From a virus, in IMG/VR virus record IMGVR_UViG_3300022751_000011, positions 1 through 39,023 of that record: a stretch of 39,023 nucleotides of DNA, one strand, 5' to 3'. Positions 17,966 to 27,513 of the stretch are shown piece by piece. The notes under the pieces are model-generated. The model did no database searches, was not told the origin of the DNA, and saw only the letters and a program-made list of their open reading frames with translations. The first letter of the stretch is position 1, and each line of letters starts with the position of its first letter. A program made the translations under genes and the position numbers.

Positions 17966-18895
17966 TTAATTGTAATAAACATCTGCATAAATTGTATTTG
18001 TTGGTGCGTTTGTATCAGTATCAATATAATTTAATGTCGCCGCCATACTAATAGCTGTTGTAAAATTATGCTGTATCATTATGTTTACTGGTATAAAAAT
18101 ACTGCCTGTTGCTGGCACTATAATTTTTTTTGCTACTGCACTTGTACCAACGGTAACATTAGTATTTAAAAGATTGTAAAATTTAACGTACGCAACTGTT
18201 GCTGATTGGTTTACAAAGTTAAAGCCAAAAAGTTGACCGCTAGTTGCTTTTACTGAAACCGCTGTATTAGTTAAAGCTAAGCTTTGATGTTGAGTAACTG
18301 GGAATATACTTTTTTGAATACTAACCAACATTTTACCATTTACATCACTTTGTGCTGCAATTGTTTGTTGGTCGGCTAATGTAATACTTGCTGAGCTGTA
18401 AACTACCCCGCCAACTATTGTATTTACTGGGGCGGAGGCCTTGGCTACTGTACCCAATGCAGTACTTGTATTCGTTGCAATTGTACTTAAAGAAGCATTT
18501 GCAGTTGTCTGATTAGCTGATGTCGCAAGCCCTGTAGTATTAGTTACTATACTAGCTAAACTTGTATTTCCAATATCCTGCTTGGCTGGCGTTGCAAAAG
18601 TTCCGTCATTTGTAACCGTACTGCTTCCACCGCTTGCACTGCCTCCTATATATGTAATATTGCCCGCTAATACTTCACTATCTTGCAACAATGTACCTTG
18701 CGTTAAATTAACGTAATACACGCCAAGTAGCGTTGCCTTGCTTTCAGTTTGACTTGATTTACTCAAATCTACTGCTATTTTTTTCTCTAAAACATCGTTT
18801 AAAACTCCGCCTGTAAAAGCACTACTTACAATATAGTAACCTACTGTGCTTTCTATTCCTTGCGGAATTGGTTTATTGAATACTGGGTCGCTCAT
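17966..18895 (-). CDS. Structural protein, probably tail/fibre-associated (309 aa)
   Basis: A 309-residue Thr/Ser/Ala-rich protein. Residues about 95-150 contain short repeats of the type 'T-P-A-K-Q-D-I-G-N-T-S-L-A-S-I-V-T-N-T-T' and 'TSANQTTANASLSTIATNTSTAL', which suggests a trimeric helical or coiled segment; the rest is beta-rich. No enzymatic motif. It lies between the large internal virion protein gene and the tail fibre gene in one late operon, so a tail-needle, fibre-base or head-surface role is plausible. No family recognised with confidence. Confidence 0.65.
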   Translation of the reverse strand: MSDPVFNKPIPQGIESTVGYYIVSSAFTGGVLNDVLEKKIAVDLSKSSQTESKATLLGVYYVNLTQGTLLQDSEVLAGNITYIGGSASGGSSTVTNDGTFATPAKQDIGNTSLASIVTNTTGLATSANQTTANASLSTIATNTSTALGTVAKASAPVNTIVGGVVYSSASITLADQQTIAAQSDVNGKMLVSIQKSIFPVTQHQSLALTNTAVSVKATSGQLFGFNFVNQSATVAYVKFYNLLNTNVTVGTSAVAKKIIVPATGSIFIPVNIMIQHNFTTAISMAATLNYIDTDTNAPTNTIYADVYYN

Positions 18896-18898
18896 AAT

Positions 18899-20728
18899 CT
18901 ACCTTTGGTTTTGAATGAATTGTAATTCTTCTTTGGTTAAGTTTTTAGGTGCTTCTACTTCTATAGGGTCTAATTGGTCGGCATTCATATAATTTATTAA
19001 TGCTTGGGATAATTGACTGCCCATAAATGGCTGACTAGCCCCTAAAGTATCGTATGCTCTTTGTCCGCCTGATGTTAATTGTTGTGCTAATACATCTTTA
19101 TTTAGTAAATATTCTATAGATTGTTTAGCTTTTGAATTATCCGCTATCCTATCTATAACCCTGCCCGCCCAATTAGGCAATAAATTACCTACTCCGCTAT
19201 TTTGTACATTAAAATCAGTTTGCGAACCTGTAGCACCTACATTATTATTTAGCACTGTTTCACGCTTTAAATCTTGCTGTATTGGATTAAAACTATTCTC
19301 TAATGTATTTTGACTAGGCGGGTATTTATCATTTAAAAGGCGGGCTAAAGTAGAATTATATTGCCCATAAGTTAGCTTAGGGTTGCCTTGTGCGTCTAAA
19401 TTTTTAGTATCTAAATCGTAGTTTATACCGCCGTTCGGATTGGTTTTATATCCTAATAGTTGATATGCACTTTCAGCATCTGTTATAGGTTGGCTGTTAG
19501 CTCTATATTGTGCTTTAGCTTCCTTATATGCTGGGTCTAAATCATCTATTGTAGTGTCAAATAAATTAGCTTCTTTACCAAAAATGCGGGCTTCATCAGG
19601 CGTGATATTTAAATTAGGGCTAGTTTTTGAGTTTAAGCCTGTAGAAATAAGCCTAACTGCCTGCGGATTTAATTTATTATCTTGAACTGCATTTAATCTA
19701 TCTAATGGATTAATATTGGCGTTAAAGTCTCTTTGTGCTAAGCCTAGTTCTGATTGAGTATAAGGCTGGTCTAATGCGTATTTAATTTCATCAGTCAAAG
19801 GTACGGGCTTTAATTGGCTATAGGTATTTTGTGCTTCATTGGCTCTAAAATTCCTTAAAGCGTCTAAATCCTGCGGACTGCCACCAGCCTCTCTTAATGA
19901 ATTAACCCTAGCAAAATTATTATCAGACTGCCTAACAGCTAAAGGAAAATCGCCTTGTATATTTGCACCTTTATTTTTAAGTCTATTGTACTGTCCTATA
20001 TTGGCAGGCGTTGGTACAATTTCCGTTACTGTTGGATTGCTACCCTCAACTAAAGTGTGATTTTTCCTTAACAAATTAGCTAGTTCGGAATTTTGCATAT
20101 TAGAGTTTCTAGCTATTTCATTAGCTGTACTAGCCTTTTTACCAATACCTAAAGAACCGCCAATCTTTGCAACTGCTGGTAATGCTCCGCCCAATACTCC
20201 GCCTGCTATAGCGTTAGTTTGTCTAGCTCCTGCATGGTCTGTATTATCATATATAGGTTGTGCTAATCCTTGAGCTGCCCCAATAGCTCCGCCTTTTAAA
20301 ATGTTAGCTAAAGTGCTTGTTCCGCCTGCTAATTTAGCTGGTAGAATTTGAGGTGCTAATAAAGCAGTTCCAATACCGCCAGCTACTTGCCCTACACTGC
20401 CTGCAATACTTCCTTTGGTTGTATCTTTGTAATATTGATTTATCTTATTTGCTACCTTATCGACGCTTGAGCCTAAATCAGTATTAAAAGCATAATCTAT
20501 TCCGTCGCTTGCTAATTGAGTTAAGCCAACAGGAATATCAACTGCACTTTTAATTACTCCTGCTCCAAAATCTGATAGACCTTGATTAACGGCTTTTTTA
20601 GCATTTTGAATTGTGTTAGTAAAAGTATTATTAGCATCAGATTGCTTGGCTTGCTTTTGCTCTTTTAATTTAGTTTCTTTATCAATATCTCTTAATAGGG
20701 CTAGAGTTTCATCGTCTAATTCGTTCAT
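18899..20728 (-). CDS. Internal virion/DNA ejection protein (609 aa)
   Basis: A 609-residue protein. The first third has an acidic helical start, then long Gly/Ala-rich amphipathic stretches (residues about 50-200: 'GLSDFGAGVIKSAVDIPVGLTQLA', 'GSIAGSVGQVAGGIGTALLAP', 'AIAGGVLGGALPAVAKIGGSLGIG') of the kind seen in podovirus ejection proteins that cross the membrane. The remainder is Asn/Gln-rich and helical. Position after the connector and other internal proteins supports an ejectosome role like P22 gp16/gp20. It overlaps the upstream gene by ATGA. No lytic transglycosylase motif seen. Confidence 0.7.
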   Translation of the reverse strand: MNELDDETLALLRDIDKETKLKEQKQAKQSDANNTFTNTIQNAKKAVNQGLSDFGAGVIKSAVDIPVGLTQLASDGIDYAFNTDLGSSVDKVANKINQYYKDTTKGSIAGSVGQVAGGIGTALLAPQILPAKLAGGTSTLANILKGGAIGAAQGLAQPIYDNTDHAGARQTNAIAGGVLGGALPAVAKIGGSLGIGKKASTANEIARNSNMQNSELANLLRKNHTLVEGSNPTVTEIVPTPANIGQYNRLKNKGANIQGDFPLAVRQSDNNFARVNSLREAGGSPQDLDALRNFRANEAQNTYSQLKPVPLTDEIKYALDQPYTQSELGLAQRDFNANINPLDRLNAVQDNKLNPQAVRLISTGLNSKTSPNLNITPDEARIFGKEANLFDTTIDDLDPAYKEAKAQYRANSQPITDAESAYQLLGYKTNPNGGINYDLDTKNLDAQGNPKLTYGQYNSTLARLLNDKYPPSQNTLENSFNPIQQDLKRETVLNNNVGATGSQTDFNVQNSGVGNLLPNWAGRVIDRIADNSKAKQSIEYLLNKDVLAQQLTSGGQRAYDTLGASQPFMGSQLSQALINYMNADQLDPIEVEAPKNLTKEELQFIQNQR

Positions 20729-22548
20729 TTTTTACCCTTATTTAAAATTGCTTGTTTTTCTTGCGGGCTTAAACTTTGAAAGAATTGAGTTAATAAATTT
20801 CTATTGCCTTTTAAACTACTAATAACAAAATTGTTTCTATCATATTTATTAGGTGCTGTGTAAACATCTGAATATTTGCTAAATCCGCCATTATTTTTAA
20901 CATTAGTATCTGCAAGACTTGAATTATATATATCTTGCCCTAAAGCTCCTAAACGTTTATATGTAAGCTTTCTTAATGCTTCGGGGTTAGTATTTAAGCT
21001 ACCCACAGTATCTTTTAATATTTTTATATCTGTATCACTTGCGGGCTTTAATTTATCCGCCGCACCTAAAGTATCAACATATAATTCTGCCTCTAATAAC
21101 TGTTGATTAGTTAGTTTTTTACCGCCTAAATCAACGCCATAAGTTGCTAATTTAGCCTTAATATCATTTTGCTGTTGAGTGCCTAAACCTGTTTTAGTGT
21201 TATTAATTAAATCCAGCCTTGAAATTAAACTAGGTAATTTTTGTCTAGCTTCTGCACCTGTTTTTATAGCTGTATTATATTGCGTAGCGTAATCTTTTTG
21301 TAGTTGTGTATTAGCTTCTCCAAGCCCTGTAACAATTCCGCCTTGATTTAAGGCTTGTTCCTTAGTAATAGATTTTTTATTTCCTGTTGCTGGGTCTATG
21401 GTATCTACAAAGCTATTTCTATTTTCTAAGCCCTGTTTATTTGCGTCTATATTTTGTTGTTCATTTACTTTAAGTCCTGTTTTATAAGCATCGTAAGGCA
21501 TATTTGCAGTGTTTTGTGCAGTAATTTGCCCTGCTTTATTTTCATTAAACCCAGCTAACGGCTGAACTCCTATAACTCTACCTTGTGCATCTATTTGTGG
21601 TGCAAACCCATTATTTAAACTAGCCGTGTTAAGGTCTTTATTTGCTCCTAGCCTATAATTTCTTGCTTGTTCATCTGTACTAATTCCAAGCTCTCTAGCT
21701 CTTTTTGCATCTGCACTTAACTGTAAAGCTTCTAAATTAGCTTTAGCAAAAACCTCAGGATTAAGACGGCTATATTTCCATGCGTCTCTTTGGCTTAAAC
21801 CTAAAGCATTAAAAGGATTAACCGCTCTAGGCTGTTGAGGTATTTGTACATTAGCATTCGGATTAGCTATTAATTGAGCTAATGGCGAACTTTGCCCTTG
21901 AGACATTGGCATTTGTTGCGGTTGACTTTCTGCAATAGGTAGCGGTCTAATATCATTTACAGGAGGTCTTAACATTCCTGCTAACTGCGATACTTGCCCG
22001 TTTTGATTAGCAATATTAATAGGTTGTCCGCCATAATTAGGCGGGGGTACATTTGCATCAAAACTAAATGGGCTTTTTAATCCACTTGGCGGAGGTGTAA
22101 AGCTTTGTTGCGGTGCTTGAATTTGCTCTTGTTGTACTGGCATACTTTGAGTTTGTATATCAGGGCTTGGAATAGGTGCAGTAACCGCTGTATCTTGAGC
22201 TATTGGCGTTTGTGCTGGTATCGCTGGTTGTTCATCGGTTGGCTTATATAGCCCATATTCTGCCTGTGCTTGTGCTAATTGCTGTTGTGCTAAGGCAGTA
22301 TCTGCATTCTCTAAGTTTTTATCAGCATTGTAAGTTTGCAATAATTGAGCTAAACCAGCTAATGGGCTGTTTTTAATAGCTATACCGCTAACCATTTGCG
22401 TGTTACCTAGAGTATTACCCTGTTCTATTTGTCTCTTTTTGAGTAATAAAGCTAATTCTTGATTACGCTGTGCTTTTTGGCTATCCTGCAATAACTGTAA
22501 AGCATTAGCATCTGTTGGGTCTATAAAACTTACTGTGTTTTTTGCCAT
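20725..22548 (-). CDS. Internal virion protein (607 aa), Gln/Pro-rich
   Basis: A 607-residue protein with a Gln/Ala/Leu-rich coiled-coil N-terminus (residues about 15-95), a Pro/Gln-rich low-complexity centre (about 100-250) and an Asn/Lys helical C-terminal half. It lies between two other internal-type proteins and is coupled to the 609-aa gene (ATGA). Low-complexity, Gln-rich proteins of this size in this position are typical podovirus ejection components. No catalytic domain recognised. The role is inferred from place and composition. Confidence 0.65.
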   Translation of the reverse strand: MAKNTVSFIDPTDANALQLLQDSQKAQRNQELALLLKKRQIEQGNTLGNTQMVSGIAIKNSPLAGLAQLLQTYNADKNLENADTALAQQQLAQAQAEYGLYKPTDEQPAIPAQTPIAQDTAVTAPIPSPDIQTQSMPVQQEQIQAPQQSFTPPPSGLKSPFSFDANVPPPNYGGQPINIANQNGQVSQLAGMLRPPVNDIRPLPIAESQPQQMPMSQGQSSPLAQLIANPNANVQIPQQPRAVNPFNALGLSQRDAWKYSRLNPEVFAKANLEALQLSADAKRARELGISTDEQARNYRLGANKDLNTASLNNGFAPQIDAQGRVIGVQPLAGFNENKAGQITAQNTANMPYDAYKTGLKVNEQQNIDANKQGLENRNSFVDTIDPATGNKKSITKEQALNQGGIVTGLGEANTQLQKDYATQYNTAIKTGAEARQKLPSLISRLDLINNTKTGLGTQQQNDIKAKLATYGVDLGGKKLTNQQLLEAELYVDTLGAADKLKPASDTDIKILKDTVGSLNTNPEALRKLTYKRLGALGQDIYNSSLADTNVKNNGGFSKYSDVYTAPNKYDRNNFVISSLKGNRNLLTQFFQSLSPQEKQAILNKGKK

Positions 22549-22551
22549 TAT

Positions 22552-23481
22552 TTAACCTCCAAAAAGTTTAGCAAATGTACCCACTGGTGAACCTAGAGCC
22601 GCCGAACCTAAGCCAAATACTCCGCCCAATAAAGAATTACCACCTGCAACATCTGCGTTATATCCCGCTAATTGGCTATTATATTGGTTTTGGAATAATT
22701 GGCTCATATCTGTTGGTTGAACATTTTGTATAGGTTGGTTAGCAAATTGTGGTGTCTGAACCTGTGAACCGCTGGCAAGTGCCGTATATTGGTTTAAGGC
22801 TTGATTATTGCCAGCAAAACGTTTGTTTAATTCTGCACTTATAGCATTGTTATATGCTTGTTGTTCCTGTCCGCTTTGGTTAAATAATTGGTTTTCATAT
22901 TGAATACCGCCTAAAATACTGTCATTTCTAGCATTACCATATGCATAATCTTTCTGCCTAGCAAAATTATTCATTTCTCTATCATAAGCTTCACTACCTA
23001 TATTTATACCTTGATTAGCCAATCTTGTATTTAAAGCATCTTGGTTCTGCTGATATTGCGGGTCTAATAGTGCAGTTTGTTTACCATAAATAGCGTCTTG
23101 GGCTTTTTTAGACAATTCAGCATTACCACCAGTATTTAAACTAGTTTGATAATTTAAATCACTGGTATTTATTGGATTAGATAAACTGCTTTCCGCATTC
23201 TTTAAAAATTTATTAGCAGTAACTGAAGTATCATATTGATTTTGTATATTTTGGTCTACAGTTCTTTGAGCTGTTGGCGATAAGTCTATAAATTCATTAT
23301 AAAGAGGCGCTCCTGTTGTAGGGTCGTATCCATACTGTTCATATGTTTGTGAGCCATATGGTGTATATGTATTTGAACGCATAGCAGCATTGTATGCACT
23401 AGCCTCTTTTTGTTGCTGTGTATTAGCTCCAGCAACTACATATGGGTCTGGTGCTTGTGGTGCTTGTGATGATTTACCCAT
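22552..23481 (-). CDS. Internal virion/ejection protein (309 aa)
   Basis: A 309-residue Gln/Asn/Tyr-rich protein. It starts MGKSSQAPQAPDPYVVAGANTQQQKEASAYNAAM and has 'YTPYGSQTYEQYG..PTTGAP', an N-terminal pattern that recurs in podovirus virion proteins following the stabilisation gene. The C-terminus is Gly-rich and hydrophobic ('GGNSLLGGVFGLGSAALGSPVGTFAKLFGG'), which may insert into membrane. The next genes are the two large ejection-type proteins. Comparable in place to P22 gp7, though sequence similarity to gp7 cannot be judged here. Confidence 0.7.
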   Translation of the reverse strand: MGKSSQAPQAPDPYVVAGANTQQQKEASAYNAAMRSNTYTPYGSQTYEQYGYDPTTGAPLYNEFIDLSPTAQRTVDQNIQNQYDTSVTANKFLKNAESSLSNPINTSDLNYQTSLNTGGNAELSKKAQDAIYGKQTALLDPQYQQNQDALNTRLANQGINIGSEAYDREMNNFARQKDYAYGNARNDSILGGIQYENQLFNQSGQEQQAYNNAISAELNKRFAGNNQALNQYTALASGSQVQTPQFANQPIQNVQPTDMSQLFQNQYNSQLAGYNADVAGGNSLLGGVFGLGSAALGSPVGTFAKLFGG

Positions 23482-23482
23482 T

Positions 23483-23968
23483 TTATCCCTTTTTCTTTAA
23501 AAGTTCAGCTAGTAAACTATTGCTTAAACCATTACTTTGCTGTGGTGTTGTACGTAAAACAGGGTTATAGCCATTTTGACTAAATTGAGTATATGGCGTA
23601 TTTTGTGCCTGCTGTAGTTGCCTATTTTGGTACTGTTGCAAATTATTGGTATATTGGTTAGGATTAGCCATACGTCTATCAATCACGGCTTGTGGAATTT
23701 GTGTACTTCCATTCCTTTGCCTATTCATATTAGCTTGTTGTTGTAACTGCATATTCTGTGCTTGTTGCATAGCTTGTTGTTGCTGTGTTTGTAACTGTCT
23801 AATGCTATCCTGCTTCATTTGCCACTGTGGTAATTCTTGATTATATTTTCCTAATTGCTGTGCATATTGATTATCCGCCCAGTTTGAACTACTATTAGTA
23901 GGGTACATTGGCTGTGTAGGCTGGCTCATTCCTTGCGGTTGTTGAGCTTTTTTATATAAATTACCCAT
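23483..23968 (-). CDS. Gln-rich virion-associated protein (161 aa)
   Basis: A 161-residue protein made mainly of Gln, Asn, Met and Tyr ('QTQQQQAMQQAQNMQLQQQANMN' type runs at residues about 60-85), with a conserved-looking basic/hydrophobic end 'SLLAELLKKKG'. It is low complexity, so homology is hard to judge. Placed between the GNAT-like gene and the internal virion genes in the late operon, probably a minor virion or assembly protein. The next start lies one base after the stop. Confidence 0.6.
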   Translation of the reverse strand: MGNLYKKAQQPQGMSQPTQPMYPTNSSSNWADNQYAQQLGKYNQELPQWQMKQDSIRQLQTQQQQAMQQAQNMQLQQQANMNRQRNGSTQIPQAVIDRRMANPNQYTNNLQQYQNRQLQQAQNTPYTQFSQNGYNPVLRTTPQQSNGLSNSLLAELLKKKG

Positions 23969-23971
23969 TAG

Positions 23972-24376
23972 TTAATCCTTAAATCTAAATTGTTCTTGTG
24001 TCATTGTGTATATTAACAAATCGCCATGCCTACCTGCATCTTTAATCGTAGCTTCATGTATAGCACCTAGTTTTGATGTAAATTTAACACTTTTAATATT
24101 TGTACTATCAATAAATGCTATGGTTTTTAATACTTTTAATTGCTTAAATGGGTATCTAAAGCCTGCCTTTATAAATTTTTTGGTAAATAAATTACCAGCT
24201 ACATGCATGGCGATAGAACGATTGGGAATATAATTATTATAAACAAAACCTGCTACTAACTCGCCATTTTTTTCTAAGCCAATTGTTGTACTGTCTTTTT
24301 TAGTATACAATCCGCCAGTTTTTTCAAAAACCCATGTGCCTACTCTTAAATCTTGTCCGAAGATGATTTGTAACAT
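23972..24376 (-). CDS. GNAT-like acetyltransferase fold protein (134 aa)
   Basis: A 134-aa protein with features of the GNAT fold: 'IGLEKNGELVAGFVYNNYIPNRSIAMHVAG' (beta strands leading to the acetyl-CoA region) and near the C-terminus 'FIDSTNIKSVKFTSKLGAIHEATI', the common 'N..S.r...klGf..eg' end. The R/Q-x-x-G-x-G/A CoA loop is not clear, so catalysis is uncertain. I start it at 24376, whose ATG overlaps the previous stop (TAATG); a longer frame from 24421 would overlap the upstream gene by 46 bp. GNAT-like genes at this place in podovirus structural operons are known, function unproven. Confidence 0.7.
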   Translation of the reverse strand: MLQIIFGQDLRVGTWVFEKTGGLYTKKDSTTIGLEKNGELVAGFVYNNYIPNRSIAMHVAGNLFTKKFIKAGFRYPFKQLKVLKTIAFIDSTNIKSVKFTSKLGAIHEATIKDAGRHGDLLIYTMTQEQFRFKD

Positions 24377-25935
24377 TAAAACGTATTCCCAACTTGATAA
24401 ATATATTGAGTATTCGCCCACCTAAACGGCTCACGGCAAGCTACTTTTATATGTAAAGCTCCTGCAAATCCCATGCCGTCTATATCAAACCAATCAGAAA
24501 TAAAATCCTCACCTGCCCATACATTACTATCCCAAGTTGCCTCGTCCCATATTCCGTCGCCTGTATTTGGTAATGTTGGTGTACTTAATTGATTAGTGAT
24601 TTTATAGTTTAGTTCTATACCTACATTCACTTGATTAGTAGAATATGTACTTAAAGTAAGTCTAGCTAATTTAAAAGCTTTTTCTGCTGGCGTTCCAAAT
24701 TGATTAAATGATGTAATGACTTCTGCATTAATTACTGCACTGTTATCTGTAGTGTTTTGCCAAAATGTAAATGTTTTACCAGCCCCGCCAAAATACATCA
24801 CTTCATCAAAGAGTAAAAAACAATTAGCATATATTTGGTTAAATTCAGCCCATGCCCCTGTAATCGTATTCATTACATACTGTTTTTGCTGTCCAACTGC
24901 TACGGGAATATTAAGAAGTAACATATTTTCATTAGGATATGCTATCGTTTGCCAACCATAATTTAATGCGTAACTTGTAGTATCTCGGTTAATATCAGGT
25001 GCTATATTATCAGTTAAAGCAGTTTTTGCCCTAGCAGTATCTGCAAAGAATTGACCTTGACTAAGTGCAGATAATCCTTGTTGTGTAAGCACTAATAAAT
25101 CAGTTCCAAGCCTGCAAAACGGCATATGTCCAATAGGCGAACCTAAATTATATATTCCTGCTATTTTCCAATCGCTGGCCGTATCAGGGTCGTCGCCTTG
25201 ATATACTACTATATCACCCTCAGTGCTTAGAAATACGGTTAAATCTTGAGTACCAAAACCGCCCGTAATACTCCATGAACTTATAGCCTTTAAATATCCG
25301 CCTTTAATAAAACTAGCTCCTAAATCCAAGCTTTTCGCAACTCCGCCAATAGAATTGACATCTAAATACCATGCTTTAGTAGTAGACTTTTCTACGAACC
25401 AAAGACGGCGTTTAGCTAAAGTTACATAGCTTAAATTAGCAGTTGTAACCCCTGTTATAGCTGGCGTACTAGCTCCGTTAATTGGTATCCATATAGCGCC
25501 GTCATAAAGCAATAAATCATCTACCCCATTAACCGCAACTAAAAAAGTGCCTCCGCTAGTGGTTATATTTTGAGATATAAATTTATCACTAGCAATTGGC
25601 GTATAACTAACTGTAGCAGTTCCGCTAGCTGTTGCATCATAAATTGTATCCCCTGCTACTGCAAACATCTTTTTACTAAGTCCGTTATAGCCCATTAAGC
25701 TATTTACTTGTCCTGTTATATCTAAACTGTACTCTTTATAACCGTTTCTAACCATTAAATCTGATGTGGTCGGAAACCAATTAATTAACTTAGAGGCATA
25801 TTCAGGTTTTAAATTAGCGATATTATCTCTACTATTTAAGCCTTTATTTGGAACTGGCAAACTAGCACTCCTAGAATTACCGCTTCTATTTATTTGTCTA
25901 GGGCTTATAGGTTTATATCCGCTTCTAACCACCAT
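24376..25935 (-). CDS. Head-tail stabilisation/tail hub structural protein (519 aa)
   Basis: A 519-residue beta-rich protein without repeats of known enzymes. The pattern of blades ('KKMFAVAGDTIYDATASGTATVSY', 'DDLLLYDGAIWIPING', 'RRLWFVEKSTTKAWYLDVNSIGG', 'DLLVLTQQGLSALSQGQFF') suggests a beta-propeller, as in P22 gp10-type plug or stabilisation proteins and similar podovirus proteins that start with 'N.G.......LKPEYA..L.NWFPT..GL..R.GY'. That N-terminal signature ('NIANLKPEYASKLINWFPTTSDLMVRNGYKEY', residues 38-69) is clear. The role is closure of the neck after packaging. Overlaps the connector gene upstream by 11 bp. Confidence 0.75.
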   Translation of the reverse strand: MVVRSGYKPISPRQINRSGNSRSASLPVPNKGLNSRDNIANLKPEYASKLINWFPTTSDLMVRNGYKEYSLDITGQVNSLMGYNGLSKKMFAVAGDTIYDATASGTATVSYTPIASDKFISQNITTSGGTFLVAVNGVDDLLLYDGAIWIPINGASTPAITGVTTANLSYVTLAKRRLWFVEKSTTKAWYLDVNSIGGVAKSLDLGASFIKGGYLKAISSWSITGGFGTQDLTVFLSTEGDIVVYQGDDPDTASDWKIAGIYNLGSPIGHMPFCRLGTDLLVLTQQGLSALSQGQFFADTARAKTALTDNIAPDINRDTTSYALNYGWQTIAYPNENMLLLNIPVAVGQQKQYVMNTITGAWAEFNQIYANCFLLFDEVMYFGGAGKTFTFWQNTTDNSAVINAEVITSFNQFGTPAEKAFKLARLTLSTYSTNQVNVGIELNYKITNQLSTPTLPNTGDGIWDEATWDSNVWAGEDFISDWFDIDGMGFAGALHIKVACREPFRWANTQYIYQVGNTF

Positions 25936-26851
25936 AATAACCCCAGCTACCCTCAGCGATATTTAAACCATAATAGTCATTTAATAAATAATCACTACCC
26001 ATAATAATATCTTGTCCGCCTCCGCCGTCCTCGCCCGCTAATTGGCTTAGATGATTTTCATAGATATTATAATCCTCATCATAAGGTAAGCCTCTATCAG
26101 CTTTAAAACGCCAAATAAGACTTTCAGTTAATAATTCTTCATCAATCAAAGTAGTGTCTACATCTTTAGTAAATTCAGTTTTGTAACTCTGATTTTCGCC
26201 GTCTATCACATAAGCATTTGAGCGATACAGTAAACTATATGGGTTAACGCTTTGCGGGTATGGGTCTAAAATAATTGATTTATTTTGTATCATAAACCTA
26301 TTAGAAAAACCAGCATATAAACCATTACGTGCTTTTATCCATTGTGCTTGTGCTGGTGTAATCTGCCATGAATACCACTGCGTATTATTTAAGGGAAAGT
26401 ACGTGTTTGGTATTAGACTAGAATAATCAACTGGTAAATCATAGCTTATTTGACTAAAAGTATATGTACTACTGCCTGTAGCCGTTGCATTTTGAATATT
26501 ACCCAATGTCACTGTAGTTGGCGTAACTGCTGTAACTATAGCATAGGCTGGTATATTTAAGCCTGTAACGCCATATCCAACTATAATACCTGTAGTGTCA
26601 GCTAAAGTTAAAATATTACTGCCTAAAGTAGTGCTAGCGGTTACTTGTAAAAAATAACTATTAAAACTAAATGACTTGCGTAAAAAGCTCCACCCCGCAT
26701 CTTTAGCTGGATAGCGTATTATTTCCTTACCACCCTTATTTGCATAAGCTACGAGCTTTAATATTTGCTTATCATAGCTAGTTACTGCTTCATTAGGCTT
26801 ATTTATTCCTAAACTTAGGCATGCATTTTGTACTACAGTTAATAATGTCAT
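25925..26851 (-). CDS. Head-to-tail connector (adaptor) protein (308 aa)
   Basis: A 308-aa protein with the plan of podovirus head-tail adaptors (P22 gp4 type): a helical start 'TLLTVVQNACLSLGINKPNEAV', a 'RYPAKDAGWSFLRKSF' segment, a beta insertion rich in Thr/Val (residues about 70-125), 'YDLPVDYSSLIPNTYFPLNNTQWYSWQ', and a helical end 'EELLTESLIWRFKADRGLPYDEDYNIYENHL'. The pattern 'P.Df...........' followed by 'a..w..d' is typical. Its ATG coincides with the end of the previous stop (TAATG). It probably binds the portal ring and the 519-aa hub. Confidence 0.8.
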   Translation of the reverse strand: MTLLTVVQNACLSLGINKPNEAVTSYDKQILKLVAYANKGGKEIIRYPAKDAGWSFLRKSFSFNSYFLQVTASTTLGSNILTLADTTGIIVGYGVTGLNIPAYAIVTAVTPTTVTLGNIQNATATGSSTYTFSQISYDLPVDYSSLIPNTYFPLNNTQWYSWQITPAQAQWIKARNGLYAGFSNRFMIQNKSIILDPYPQSVNPYSLLYRSNAYVIDGENQSYKTEFTKDVDTTLIDEELLTESLIWRFKADRGLPYDEDYNIYENHLSQLAGEDGGGGQDIIMGSDYLLNDYYGLNIAEGSWGYYGG

Positions 26852-27468
26852 TATTTACTTTTAGATTTAGTTTCTTGAGTTTGTGCGTTTTGCTGTGCTA
26901 ATAATTGCTGTATTTGTGCCTGCATTTCTGCCAGTGCTTGTTTATCGTGATTTCTTTCATTGATTAACATTTCATTTTGCTGTATGACTTTATTAATAGC
27001 ATTAGCATCTGTTTTACTATCTAAATATGTGATTGCTTTTTGTTTTAACATAGCAATGCCACGTCCTAAACTATGTATAGCACTATCAGGAACACCAGAC
27101 AACTGCTCTACAGTAAATATATTTTGATTGTTTAAGTTTATTACATCAGCTTTGCTAAATACCGCTACTGTAGCTAATGAAGTCCCCTCATGTTGAAAAT
27201 CTGCACCCTCTTTAAATAATTTATATTGAGCTTCAAACATTTTTGCTTGTTCAGCTGGTATCAATTCATTATTTAACATTCTTTTCATTAGGCTACGGTA
27301 ATGGTCTACTTCATGAACTGGCATATAATTTTTATCGCCTAAAGTGATAACTTGTACCATATCGACATCTTCAAAAGTTTTATTATCATCGTTGCCAATT
27401 TCTTTTACACCTACAGAAAATCTATATTGTGTTATTGGTATTTGATTTTGCATATTTTGATTTTGCAT
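26851..27468 (-). CDS. Virion assembly-associated protein with C-terminal coiled coil (205 aa)
   Basis: A 205-residue protein. The middle part ('VPDSAIHSLGRGIAMLKQKAITYL', residues about 125-150) is a moderately conserved-looking segment; the C-terminus is a Gln-rich coiled coil (about 160-200). The N-terminus has duplicated 'MQNQN', so the start could be either Met1 or Met6. It lies between the decoration-like and connector genes, downstream of a strong hairpin. No family identified; a minor head or assembly role is inferred from position. Confidence 0.65.
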   Translation of the reverse strand: MQNQNMQNQIPITQYRFSVGVKEIGNDDNKTFEDVDMVQVITLGDKNYMPVHEVDHYRSLMKRMLNNELIPAEQAKMFEAQYKLFKEGADFQHEGTSLATVAVFSKADVINLNNQNIFTVEQLSGVPDSAIHSLGRGIAMLKQKAITYLDSKTDANAINKVIQQNEMLINERNHDKQALAEMQAQIQQLLAQQNAQTQETKSKSK

Positions 27469-27487
27469 ATTTATTATTCCTTTGTTA

Positions 27488-27508
27488 AAGTGGTCTAGTA
27501 GACCACTT
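27488..27508 (-). terminator. Perfect hairpin after the capsid-decoration genes
   Basis: AAGTGGTCT-AGT-AGACCACTT, a perfect 9-bp stem with 3-nt loop, 6 bp after the stop of the 274-aa gene. On the minus strand only TTTAAC follows, so it is more likely a partial terminator or an mRNA-end stabiliser that keeps capsid mRNA high relative to downstream genes. Confidence 0.6.
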
Positions 27509-27513
27509 ATCGT

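Noticed and set aside
24377-24421. Upstream start at 24421 for the GNAT-like gene
   Set aside because: It would overlap the preceding gene by 46 bp without a ribosome site; the TAATG overlap at 24376 fits the pattern of the operon.
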